A stretch of DNA of 41,869 bases, from positions 1 through 41,869 of the forward strand of contig CAZMCC010000023.1 in the NCBI GenBank assembly GCA_964564695.1, given 5' to 3'. Positions 18,408 to 27,900 of the stretch are shown piece after piece. Under the pieces are notes generated by a model. It searched no databases. It was not told where the DNA came from and worked only from the letters and a program-made list of their open reading frames with translations. Position 1 is the first letter of the stretch. Every line of letters starts with the position of its first letter. Both the position numbers and the translations under genes were made by a program. This stretch comes from CAZMCC01 sp964564695. GTDB taxonomy: Bacteria; Planctomycetota; Phycisphaerae; Phycisphaerales; UBA1924.

Positions 18408-19901
18408 ATGGCGACATTTGCTTATGAGGCTTTGAACGCACAGGGCAAGCCGCAGAAGGGGACGGTCGATGCGACCACTTCTGAGGAGGCGATCCAGCGG
18501 ATCAAGAGCCAGGGGTATTTCCCGACGCTCGTGAAGGAGCAGCGGGTCAGCAAGAAGAACCAGGACCAGGCGGAGGCGACGACCACCAAGAAGAAAAAGA
18601 AGGGCGCGGGGATCAGCTTCGGCAAGGTGTCGCAGAAGAAGCTGACGCTGTTCACGCGTCAGCTGTCGACGCTGCAGGACGCGGGCCTGCCGCTGCTGCG
18701 GTCGCTGCAGATCCTGGAGAGCCAGCAGAAGCCGGGGAAGCTCAAGCAGGTTCTGCAGGGCGTGTGCGAGGATGTGGAGGGCGGGACGAGCCTGTCGGAC
18801 GCGATGAGCAAGCACCCCAAGGCGTTCAACCGGCTGTACTGCAAGATGGTGAACGCGGGCGAAATCGGCGGCGTGCTGGACATCATCCTGCAGCGCCTGG
18901 CGGAGTTCATGGAGAAGGCGCAGCGGCTGAAGCGGAAGATCAAGGGCGCGATGGTGTACCCGGCGGTGGTCATGTTCGTCGCGGTGGCGATCGTGACGTT
19001 CATCATGTGGTTCATCATCCCGAAGTTCGAGGAAATCTTCCGCGACTTCGGCGTGCCCTTGCCGAAGATCACGCGCCTGCTGATCAACACCTCGTCGTGG
19101 GTGGCGGGCAACCGGATCGGGCAGGTGATCCCCGGCGCCATCTACATCTTCCTGTCGCCGGTGTTCATCTTCATCGGGGTGAAGCTGATCCGCAAGGCGA
19201 CGCCGGGACGGGCGGCGCTGGACACGATGATCCTGTGGACTCCGGTGTTCGGCAACCTGATCAACAAGACGACGACGGCCCGCTTCACGCGGACGCTGGG
19301 GACGCTCATCAGCGCCGGCGTGCCGATCCTCGAGGCGATCCTGATCACCCGCGACACGTCGGGCAACTGGGTGTTCGAGAAGGCGCTCACGAAGGTGCAC
19401 GATTCGATCCGCGAGGGCGAGGCGTTCGCGGCCCCGCTGCGTGAGACGAAGGTGTGCGACGCGATCGTGGTGAACATGATCGACGTGGGCGAGGAGACGG
19501 GCGACCTGGACACGATGCTGCTGAAGGTGGCGGACAACTACGACGAAGAGGTCGACGTGGCGGTCGGCGCGCTGGTGGCGCTGATCGAGCCGGTGCCGGG
19601 CGTGTTCCCGGGCCTGATCGTTGGCCCNNNNNNNNNNGGTGGGGGGGGGGCAGAAAACAGGGGGGGGAGGGGGGGGGCGGGGGGGGGGGGGAGGGGGGAC
19701 CGGGCAAGGAGGCGGCGGAGGGGGGCGGAAAATTAGGACGAAGGGGCGGACGGGGCGGTCGGGGGGCTGGGGGCGCTGATCGGGCCGCTGCTGGTCGTGT
19801 TCCTGGGCGTGATCGTCGGCACGTTCGTCGTGTCGATGTTCATGCCGCTGGTGGCGATGATCGAGTCGCTGCAGGGCGGCAACAAGGGCGGAAGCGTGTA
19901 A
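18408..19901 (+). CDS. GspF/PilC inner-membrane platform protein, split by an assembly gap
   Basis: Polytopic protein on which the assembly ATPase acts. The start MATFAYEALNAQGKPQKGTV is typical of GspF/PilC, followed by a Lys-rich linker (TTKKKKKGAG), a first T2SSF domain (FTRQLSTLQDAGLPLLRSLQ), a membrane segment (VYPAVVMFVAVAIVTFIMWF), a second T2SSF domain (FTRTLGTLISAGVPILEAIL) and a final membrane segment (VVFLGVIVGTFVVSMFMPLV). The 10-N gap at 19628-19637 splits it. The 54 bases at 19539-19592 reappear at 19734-19787 with many changes to G, so both flanks cover the same stretch and the second is degraded. Removing 195 bases restores the frame and gives a 432-residue protein ending ESLQGGNKGGSV. 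As printed, the frame stops at 19736. The ATG at 18408 is chosen for homology to the family N-terminus. Confidence 0.88.
19628..19637. other. Assembly gap (10 N) with damaged flanks
   Basis: Ten N bases, followed by a G-saturated stretch at 19638-19730 that has no counterpart in the protein family. The sequence on both sides overlaps (see the platform-protein entry), so the gap is an unresolved join rather than missing genes. Confidence 0.95.
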
Positions 19902-19999
19902 CTCGAGCCACGACACGGTCGCGGGGGCCGGGCGCAAGAGAGCCCGACCCCCACGGCCTTCAACGAACGCGTGTGGGCGCACGTGGGAGACAACGGGCC

Positions 20000-20860
20000 G
20001 TGAAACCGAAGACCGGGACAGTGAGGTCGGTGGGACGGGCGTTCACGCTCGTTGAGGCGCTGGTGGTGGTGATCATCATCGGGGCGCTGATGTCGATCCT
20101 GCTGGTGGCGCTGACGGGGGTGATGCGCGGGTCGCGGGTCGCGGCGGAGCGGCTGGAGATCGCCTCGCTGAAGGTGGCGGTCGAGCAGTTCAAGGGCACG
20201 TTCGGGTTTCTCCCGCCGCTGATCAACGACGCGGCGGGGCCGATCACGGGGGGGCAGCTCGACATCCGGCCGGACCGGTTCCTGTCGGGCCAGACGCTGG
20301 TGAACGAGCCGAGGTACAGCGTGTATTCGCTGTCGTACTTCGTGATGGGGATGGGGGACGCGCCGGGGGCGGGCGGGCGGCCGATCGACGGGGCGCCGGG
20401 CCCGCGGCTGACGGCGCCGAACCCAGACGGGACGTTTGCGGCGGGCGGGAAGGTGTACGAGCCGTTCTCGGCGATGGGGTCGAAGGACTCGACGCGGATC
20501 ATCCGCGGGGACGACGCGCGGCTGGTGGCGGTGGACCGCTGGGGGCGTGCGCAGACGTTCGGCGGGACGACGCCGCCCTTGAACGCGCTGCGGTATTACC
20601 GGTGGCTGCCGAAGTATTACGACGCGGCGCCTGGGCAGCAGGCGACGATCGAGCAGTACATGGTGCCGCGGGCGGTGGGCGACCCGAACCTGAACGAGGG
20701 GCTGCGCAAGGCGGGCTTTGCGATCGTGAGCGTCGGCCCGAACGGGATCACGGACGAGCGGCGGCCGCTGCCTCGCGCGGAGACGAGCGGCCCGGGGTGC
20801 GACAGCGCGGCGATTGACGTTGAGGCGACGAAGGACGACATCGTGGAGGTGGGCGGATGA
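20000..20860 (+). CDS. GspG-like major pseudopilin
   Basis: 286 residues. A short basic leader (GRA) runs into FTLVEALVVVIIIGALMSIL, the class III signal and helix of type IV pilins, with Glu at +5; cleavage is expected after Ala14. The body contains RLEIASLKVAVEQFKGTFGFLP, typical of GspG helix regions, and VAVDRWGRA, which resembles the DPWG block of GspG. At 286 residues it is about twice the usual GspG length, with a Gly/Pro-rich middle. The GTG at 20000 is chosen because GGGAGA lies about 9 bases before it and it gives a short leader; the open frame upstream overlaps the platform gene out of frame. The next gene starts at its stop (ATGA), so they are translated together. It could instead be the minor pilin set of a type IV pilus. 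Confidence 0.82.
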   Translation: MKPKTGTVRSVGRAFTLVEALVVVIIIGALMSILLVALTGVMRGSRVAAERLEIASLKVAVEQFKGTFGFLPPLINDAAGPITGGQLDIRPDRFLSGQTLVNEPRYSVYSLSYFVMGMGDAPGAGGRPIDGAPGPRLTAPNPDGTFAAGGKVYEPFSAMGSKDSTRIIRGDDARLVAVDRWGRAQTFGGTTPPLNALRYYRWLPKYYDAAPGQQATIEQYMVPRAVGDPNLNEGLRKAGFAIVSVGPNGITDERRPLPRAETSGPGCDSAAIDVEATKDDIVEVGG

Positions 20861-22092
20861 ACGGGAAGAACACGAACCATGAGGCGTCGCCGGTGACCCA
20901 CGGCACCGAGGACCGCTCAACGCCGCGGACCTCGGTGGCACGGGCTATGGCACGGTCGGCGGTGCGGGGCGCGTTCACGCTGATCGAACTGCTGGTCGTC
21001 ATCATCATCCTGGTGCTGGTCATCGCGGTGACGCTGCCGGCGTTCGCGTCGATGATCCGGGCGTCGGAGGAGACGCTGGCGCAGGCGCGGCTGTCGTCGG
21101 CGGTGAAGATGGGGCGCGACGCGGCGATCGCGCAGACCGGCGACGCGGACGTGGCGGTGGTGTTCAGCTATCCGCCGAACGGGCGGCTCACGGCGTCGGC
21201 GTGCATCAAGATCGGCGAGTTCACCGAGACGCCCGTGGGAGGCATTCCGCACGTGCGTGAGCTGTTCGTGCCGATCGACTCGATGGACCCGGTGCAGTTC
21301 CCGGCGGGATGGATGGTCCGCGGCTACGCGCCGCCCAACTCGATCGACCCGACGAATGGCGAGTGGTACGAGGGCCAGCGCTACGGGGGCACGGTCGACC
21401 GCGGGGACTGGATTTTCCCGGAGACGGGGTTCTTCAACAAGGAATCGACGACGCAGGCGGACGGGCGTCAGCGCCAGACGTTCATGCTGCGGTTCACGGC
21501 GGGGACGGGGCAGTTCGCGGGCGTGGGCGGGGCGCCGGTGCTGCTGGTGCTGCCGCGGCCCTCGGCGGTGGGGCGGACGAGCGAGCCGTTCGAGAGCTAC
21601 CGGTTCGACACGGCGGTGGACCTTCGTCGGATGGTTCGGCGGGCGATCACGAACCCGGCGCGGCTGAACTCGGGGCCGGGCGGGGGCACGCGGATCACGG
21701 ATATTCAGCGGCGCCAGCTCGTGGGCGACGAGTCGACGGACACCGTGATGGTGGGGCCGGTGTCGCAGATCTCGCTGTACCGCGAGCGGGACCTGGCGAA
21801 CGCGCTGGGGGCGACGATTTCGCGGGACACGGGGTGCATCTACCGGGGCCCGCAGCCCGACGGCACCTGGCCGGTGGAGTTCGTGAGCGTGCCCGGGCTG
21901 AGCCAGCGCCAGATCGGGCAGCGCACGGCGCAGTGGATCGAGGGGGACGGGAACTTTGACGGGCAGATTCGCCCGGTGTTCACGGGCTCGGGGACCGAGA
22001 GCGGGGACCGGACCGAGTCGCGGGTCTACATCATCGACCGGTCGACGGGTGACGTGCGGCAGGTGGTGACCCAACTGGCGTCGGGAGGCTGA
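20857..22092 (+). CDS. GspH-like minor pseudopilin
   Basis: 411 residues. The leader of 39 residues is long for a pilin and ends in VRGA before FTLIELLVVIIILVLVIAVT, a standard prepilin helix with Glu at +5. Downstream comes LSSAVKMGRDAAIAQTGDAD, the helix region seen in GspH/FimT proteins, followed by ~300 residues of beta-rich and polar sequence not recognised as a known domain. A start at 20947 (MARSAVRGAFTL) would shorten the leader to nine residues, but the ATG at 20857 has GGAGGT just upstream and overlaps the previous stop by 4 bases, so coupling favours it. It is longer than ordinary GspH (about 170 residues). It probably sits near the tip or within the pseudopilus; the exact position cannot be told. 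Confidence 0.8.
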   Translation: MNGKNTNHEASPVTHGTEDRSTPRTSVARAMARSAVRGAFTLIELLVVIIILVLVIAVTLPAFASMIRASEETLAQARLSSAVKMGRDAAIAQTGDADVAVVFSYPPNGRLTASACIKIGEFTETPVGGIPHVRELFVPIDSMDPVQFPAGWMVRGYAPPNSIDPTNGEWYEGQRYGGTVDRGDWIFPETGFFNKESTTQADGRQRQTFMLRFTAGTGQFAGVGGAPVLLVLPRPSAVGRTSEPFESYRFDTAVDLRRMVRRAITNPARLNSGPGGGTRITDIQRRQLVGDESTDTVMVGPVSQISLYRERDLANALGATISRDTGCIYRGPQPDGTWPVEFVSVPGLSQRQIGQRTAQWIEGDGNFDGQIRPVFTGSGTESGDRTESRVYIIDRSTGDVRQVVTQLASGG

Positions 22093-23177
22093 TGATGGAA
22101 TCGCGGATCAACAGCAGCAGGTGGGTGGAGCGGCGCGGGGCGCCTGGCGGCTTTTCGCTCATCGAGGTGCTCATCGCGGTGCTCATCCTGGCGCTGGGCC
22201 TGCTCGGGCTGGGGGCGATCTTCCCGGTCGTCATCCGGGAGCAGCGGGCCGGGACGGACGCGACCACGTCGCTGCTTGGGGCGAACGCGGCCCAGTCGTA
22301 TCTCACGGGGCAGCCGGCGACGGCGACCGATGAGCAGACGCCTGCGTTCTGGCGCGGGCTGCGGACCTCGCTGAGCCGCAGCATCGACCGCGACGGGCTG
22401 GGGCAGTGGACCACGGTCAGGATGCCGACGAGCGGCACGGCGGACCGGGCGACGTTCCCGCTGGGGACGGGGGCGAACCTGTGGCAGATCCCGCTGGCGG
22501 AGCGGCTGTACCCGTCGCCGGAGTCGGGGATCGACCCGCAGTACGTGTGGGACATCGCGTACGGGCGCGCGGTCGACACGCGGAGCCTGCAGCCGGGGGC
22601 GCCGGACTTCGACGGGGTGCGGGTCGCGGTGTTCATGCGCCGGATCGACCCGCGGATGAACCTGACGCCGGGGCGGAGCCTGCGCTCGGCGCTGCTGGAC
22701 CGGACCATCCCACCGGTCGAGCAGCGGATGCCGGTGGCGGGGATGGAGGACAAGACGCCGACGTACGACGGGATCGGCGACCGGCGGTTCCGGTACTCGG
22801 AGCTGGCGGTGACGCCGGTGCAGTTCGTGTTCGATCCCTCGTCGGGGATCTACCGGTTCCACGACCGGCTGTACCGGGGCGTTTCGGGACCGGGGGCGCC
22901 GACGCCCGACCCGGTGATGTACTGGCCTCTGCTGGCCCAGGTGGGGCAGCAGTTCGCGGACAACCTGGGGAACGTGTACACGGTGGTGGAGGTGGGTGCG
23001 CAGGGCACCAACCCGTGGATCCGGGTGAATCCGCCGATTCCGGCGAACGTGACGGAGGATCGTGCGGCGTCGACGCCGGGGACGTTTGACGTGACGGAGC
23101 TGATCCGGCAGGCGGTGTTCTCGCCGCAGGTTCCGGCGGGCGTGCGGGTGTTCAGCGTTCCGGTGGAGGGACCATGA
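22092..23177 (+). CDS. GspI/PilV-like minor pseudopilin
   Basis: 361 residues. A 20-residue leader ends in APGG, followed by FSLIEVLIAVLILALGLLGL, a prepilin helix whose sequence (IEVLIAVLILALGLLGLGAI) is close to GspI/PilV proteins. This is the only one of the four pseudopilins here with the normal Gly at -1. After the helix come EQRAGTDATTSLLGANAAQ and a long polar domain without a family I recognise. The ATG (22092) overlaps the preceding stop by one base (TGATG), a second ATG follows directly, and GGGAGG lies upstream. The gene is coupled to its neighbours on both sides. Length is well above the usual ~120-150 residues of GspI, in keeping with the enlarged set in this locus. Confidence 0.8.
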   Translation: MMESRINSSRWVERRGAPGGFSLIEVLIAVLILALGLLGLGAIFPVVIREQRAGTDATTSLLGANAAQSYLTGQPATATDEQTPAFWRGLRTSLSRSIDRDGLGQWTTVRMPTSGTADRATFPLGTGANLWQIPLAERLYPSPESGIDPQYVWDIAYGRAVDTRSLQPGAPDFDGVRVAVFMRRIDPRMNLTPGRSLRSALLDRTIPPVEQRMPVAGMEDKTPTYDGIGDRRFRYSELAVTPVQFVFDPSSGIYRFHDRLYRGVSGPGAPTPDPVMYWPLLAQVGQQFADNLGNVYTVVEVGAQGTNPWIRVNPPIPANVTEDRAASTPGTFDVTELIRQAVFSPQVPAGVRVFSVPVEGP

Positions 23178-24808
23178 GGCAGAACTTGACCGATCGCACG
23201 GCGGCGCGGAGCGGGGCGTTCACGCTTCTGGAGCTCTTGATCGCGATCGCGGCGGTGTCGCTGATTTCGCTGGGGATCTTCCAGGTGTTCCGGGCGACGG
23301 GGGAGACGCTGCGGACGGGACGGCGCGTGAGCGCGTTCAACGCGCAGGCGTCGCTGCTGGAGCGTCAGCTTCGCGACGACGTCGAGCGGATGACGCGGGA
23401 CGGGTTCCTGATGGTCCGCAACCAGCTGACGGACCCGTCGGGCACGGGGGTGGCGCTGTACCGGGGGCAGGGGCAGACGTTCTGGCGCGCGCGGCGCACG
23501 GACGAGCTGGTGTTCTTCGCCCGGGGGCCGTTCGCGACGCGTCGCGACCCGGTGCACCCGCAGCGGATTGCGCACTCGAACGAGGCGCGGATCTACATCG
23601 GGCACGGGACGATGAGGAACCCGCTGGACCCGGACTACTACCAGCGGCTCTCGGTCAGCGACGACAACTCGCGGGCTCCCCGACTCGGCACGGGCGCGAA
23701 TCAGTTCGCGGGCGAGTGGACGCTGCTGCGGCAGGTGATGCTGCTCGCCAAGCCGCGCGAGGGGATGCTCGACCCGCTCAGGCCGGCGCCGCCGATCACC
23801 GGGGAGCCGGGCCTGAACGAACGGGCCGACAGTGACCTTCAGGTCGATCTTCAGCCGGCGGCGTCGAGCATTTTCCGGCTTCTGGCGTACGAGAACCCGC
23901 CGCTGGGCCCGACGGGCGCGGCCCTTTCCGATGCGGACGTCGTGCGCGACGGGTCGGTGGAGCGTCCCGGCGCTGCGAGCGGGATCGTCGACATCGCGAC
24001 GACCGACCTGGCGGAGATCCGGGCGATCATCCTCGACGCGCAGAACCCGGCGTTGCTTGTGATGCCGCCGCCCTTCAGGATCTCGTCCCCTCCGGCCTTC
24101 GCCCTGGACACGAACCCGGCGGCGCCGGGGTCGGTGACGGACATCATGCAGCAGTGGATGATCGAGTCGCTGCCGGCGGACTCGGACACGGACCAGCGCC
24201 CGCGGTACGAACGGACGCCGCCGGACCTGCTGGGGGCGATCGGCGGCACGGGGACGCCGTTCAGCAAGGACTATGAGCGGACGGACCAGGCGATGCTGAC
24301 GAGTTCGTCGCTGGCGATCGGGTGCTCGGAGGTGATCTTCGAGTGGTCGTTCGGGAAGCGCATCGGGGTCGGATTGCCCGGGGAGGGCAAGCTGATCTGG
24401 CACGGCCTGCGTCGCGAGGCGGACTCGGACGGCAACGGGGTGCTCGAGGTCGTCGCGAACCTGTACGCGGGCACGACGGCGGCCGGCGGCGACGGCGTGT
24501 ACCAGGTGTACCGGCTCGCAAACGGGACGCGGGCCCTGCGCCCGACGGTCATCAACCGGAACATCATCCACGACCAGGGCACCATCACGCAGGGCACGCC
24601 TCGGACGGCGTACTCATTCTTCGGGTACGTGGATCCGACGTACAACCCGCCGACGCCGTTGAACGGCGAGCCGGTGTCGATGCCGTGGCCCTGGCCGAAG
24701 CTGCTTCGGGCGACGGTGCGGCTGGTGGACCAGAGCGATCCGAGCTATGAGCAGACGTATCAGTTCATCTTTGAACTGCCTGGGGATCAGGATGCGGCGC
24801 GTCAGTGA
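23174..24808 (+). CDS. GspJ/PilW-like minor pseudopilin
   Basis: 544 residues. A 15-residue leader ends in RSGA and leads into FTLLELLIAIAAVSLISLGI, the prepilin helix. The following region (FRATGETLRTGRRVSAFNAQ, then LLERQLRDDVERMTRDGFLM) matches the helix and linker of GspJ, which often has a long loop before a beta-rich domain. Length is about 2.5 times a normal GspJ. Gene order G-H-I-J-K matches classical type II secretion operons and supports this assignment despite the weak family match. It overlaps the preceding gene by 4 bases (ATGA), with GGAGGG upstream. Like G and H here it has Ala at -1 instead of Gly. GspJ would form a tip complex with GspI and GspK. Confidence 0.8.
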   Translation: MRQNLTDRTAARSGAFTLLELLIAIAAVSLISLGIFQVFRATGETLRTGRRVSAFNAQASLLERQLRDDVERMTRDGFLMVRNQLTDPSGTGVALYRGQGQTFWRARRTDELVFFARGPFATRRDPVHPQRIAHSNEARIYIGHGTMRNPLDPDYYQRLSVSDDNSRAPRLGTGANQFAGEWTLLRQVMLLAKPREGMLDPLRPAPPITGEPGLNERADSDLQVDLQPAASSIFRLLAYENPPLGPTGAALSDADVVRDGSVERPGAASGIVDIATTDLAEIRAIILDAQNPALLVMPPPFRISSPPAFALDTNPAAPGSVTDIMQQWMIESLPADSDTDQRPRYERTPPDLLGAIGGTGTPFSKDYERTDQAMLTSSSLAIGCSEVIFEWSFGKRIGVGLPGEGKLIWHGLRREADSDGNGVLEVVANLYAGTTAAGGDGVYQVYRLANGTRALRPTVINRNIIHDQGTITQGTPRTAYSFFGYVDPTYNPPTPLNGEPVSMPWPWPKLLRATVRLVDQSDPSYEQTYQFIFELPGDQDAARQ

Positions 24809-24906
24809 CGCGAGAACGCCGGTGGCGGCGGGCGAGTGTACAAGCGACCGGGGTCGACGGGGCGGGGGCCAAGACCGGGATTTGGCCTCACGCAAGGAGC
24901 GTGGTC

Positions 24907-27900
24907 ATGAGTTCACATACATCGGGGAATGTTGCGGGACGGGCACGGGGGCGCGGCGGGCGCGGGCGGCCGGGGCGCGTGCAGCGGCGCGGCACGGTGC
25001 TGCTCATGGTCGTGGGCGTGCTTGCGCTCATGTCGATCGTGGCGGTGGTGTACGTGACGATCGGTCAGGCGGACCGGCGCGGGGCCGCGGCCCTGGTGCG
25101 CGAGCAGCGGCTCGACGACCAGAGCAAGGCGATCGCGGACTACATCACGACCATCATCGGCGACGACGTGACGGCGGTGCAGACGGTGATCGACCCGACG
25201 GGCGCGACACTCACCGTGCGCGAGGCGTGGGACGGGGCAAGCTTCGACAACAACACGCGGACGACGCCGACGACGCCGCAGATCCGGTTCGATCCAGTGG
25301 GCCAGGGGACCGACCCGTGGCTGGCGGACCCGGAGCCGACGTGGCTGCGGTATGTGCGGGCCGATCCGGCCCGGGACACGTCGGGCGTGCGACGGTATCT
25401 GAACGCGATGGACTGGGGGCAGATTTCCAACATCTCGCCCGACGGGCGGTTCGTGAACCTGGGGAACCTGCGGAACAACTTCCTGGCCGAGCCGGGGCGA
25501 GGGAAGGACGCTGACGGGCGCCCGCGCACGACGTGGGGCCTGACGCTGAACCAGCGCGCTCCGGGGGCCGGCGCGTACCGCGTGGGCACTCCGGCGAACC
25601 AGACGCCGGTGCGTCGGGACAACGGGACGACCATTGCCGTCACGATGACCCCCGTGGCCCAGGTGTACAACGACCCGTCGGAGTGGTCGACGCGCCTGGT
25701 GAACGCCTTCCGGCCGATCAAGGAAGTGGACACGCGGGGCAACGCACCGGGAGCGGGGCAGTTGCCGATCGCCGCCCAGACCATCGGGGCGCCGGAGTTT
25801 CTTTCGAACCAGTGGGCCGACTGCGACGGCGACGGGATGGCCGACTCCAAGTGGACGGACCTGGTCGACACGACCAATCCGTTGACGCCTCGTCCGGTGC
25901 TGAACGCCGACGGGCAGATCCGCTGGGTCGTGGCGGCGCGGATCATCGACCTCTCGGGCCTGGTGAACGTGAACACGGCGGGGGACCTGTGCGCGCCGCT
26001 GCCGGGGAACGGGACGGGGAACGACCTGTACCCGCTGGGGCTGACGCCCGGGGACGTTGACCTCCGCTCGCTGCTGACGATGCGGACGCTGTTCGACATG
26101 TACGGCAACGACGATGTGTACTCGCTGTACGAGCAGCCGCTGCTCAACCCGGCGCCGCCGAGCGACTATTCGGATGGGTTCGACGGCACGCCGTACGACG
26201 CAACCAGCGCCCGCGACGCGGGGTTTGCGGGCTACACGGCGCTGCGCCGGGCGCTCAACACCGGGCAGGTCGCCCGGGGCGCGATCGACGTGACGTCGGG
26301 CGGCGATGTGATCGGCCGCGATGACAAGTACAAGTTTTTCGAGCGGCTTTCGGCCCCCGAGGGGACGCGTCGGGTGGGCGTCGGCTACGAGTCGATGTTC
26401 CAGTTCGGGATCGCGGACCAGGCGGAATTGCTCACGTACTGGGGCACGAACGACCCGAGCGTGACCTCGGCGCTGGAGACGACGGTCGACAACCGGTGGG
26501 ACAACGGGAGCGTGGGCTCGCCCCAGAGTCGGCTCGGGCCTTTACGCTCGAACCGGCCTCTGAGCGTGGAGCGCGGGGGCGTCGGCAATTTCTACCCCCT
26601 GCCGCAGACCGGGCCCGCGCGCATCGTCAACAACGGCGCGCCCGACGACGATGCGCTGCTGAAGGCGGCGACGGACGTGCGTCACCTGCTGACGACGGTG
26701 AGCGGGTCGCGTCCGATCATCTCGACGCCGGTGAGCGGCCCCGGCGTGCCGATCACGTCGAACGAAGTGGCGGCGGACGTGTACGACCTGCTCGAGCGGG
26801 GCGACGTGCCGCGGATCTTCATGGCGTATGCCCAGGCTCTGCTGCCGTGGTCGAGCGTGGCGACGACGGGGACGAACGGGCAGGACCCGTGGGCGGTGGA
26901 GGGCACGGACCGGACGACGTCGAAGTCGGACCAGATCCGGACGCTGTCGTACGGGCACCGCGGGCCGGAGCTTCCCTTGTGGATGTCGGCGTTCATGGCG
27001 GTGAACCTGAAGGACGCATACGACACGGACAACACCCCGACGAGCTACACGCTGCTGGCGGACGTGTCGTTCACCGACGGGACGCAGACGCTGTGGCCGA
27101 CGGCGCGGTTCAGTTCGTCGGCGGGGCGGTTCCCGACGCAGATCGAGGACACGCCCTCGGGGGCGACGAGCTCGCCGTTCTGGCCCTGGATGGACGGGCA
27201 CCGGCTGAACCTGTCGGACCCGGCCCTGACGGGCGACCCGGCGCGGCTGATGCACACGGACGTGAAGCACCCGGCGATCGACAGCCCGATGCTGAATCGT
27301 CGCCCGTTCGCGCCCGCGATCAACGTGTTCGGGCTGGAGGCGCAGCCGTTCCTGACGCAGGTGGCGCTGATTTCGTGCTTCACGGATGCGCCCTTCGGCG
27401 TGGGGAACGCGGACAACGAGGGGGTCCTGTGGACCGACACCTTCCTGCCCAACGGCCTGCGAGATCCCATCGAAGTCACTCGCACCAGCATCAAGGGGGA
27501 AGTGACCGACGGGAATTCCGACTTTGTGTTCCAAGTCATCGCGTTCCAGGTTCACAACCCGTTTGAGTACACGGTCGACCTGAACCCGGGGACGGGCTCC
27601 TCGTACTCGCTGCAGTTCGGGGGGTCGCGGTTCGAGTTCCAGAGCACGGTGACGCTCGGGCCGAAGGCGACGAAGATCTTCTACTGCATCACGCCGGGAC
27701 GGGCCACGGCGAAAGGCCGGATGCAGGCCTGCTGGACCGGCCCGGCGGCGGGGCCCGATATCCTCGACACCTGGCTGATGTACCAGTTCGGCTTCACCGA
27801 CACGACCGAGCTCACGCAGTGCGCGCTGCGGCGCTACGCGGTGGCCACGGTCTCGGGATCGCCGGAGGTCGGCGACACCGCGGTGTTGAACCTGCTTGAC

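Noticed and set aside
19638..19730. G-rich stretch after the gap as a low-complexity protein segment
   Set aside because: It fits no GspF/PilC region, contains a stop soon after, and its flank is a degraded copy of sequence before the gap, so it is read-end junk.
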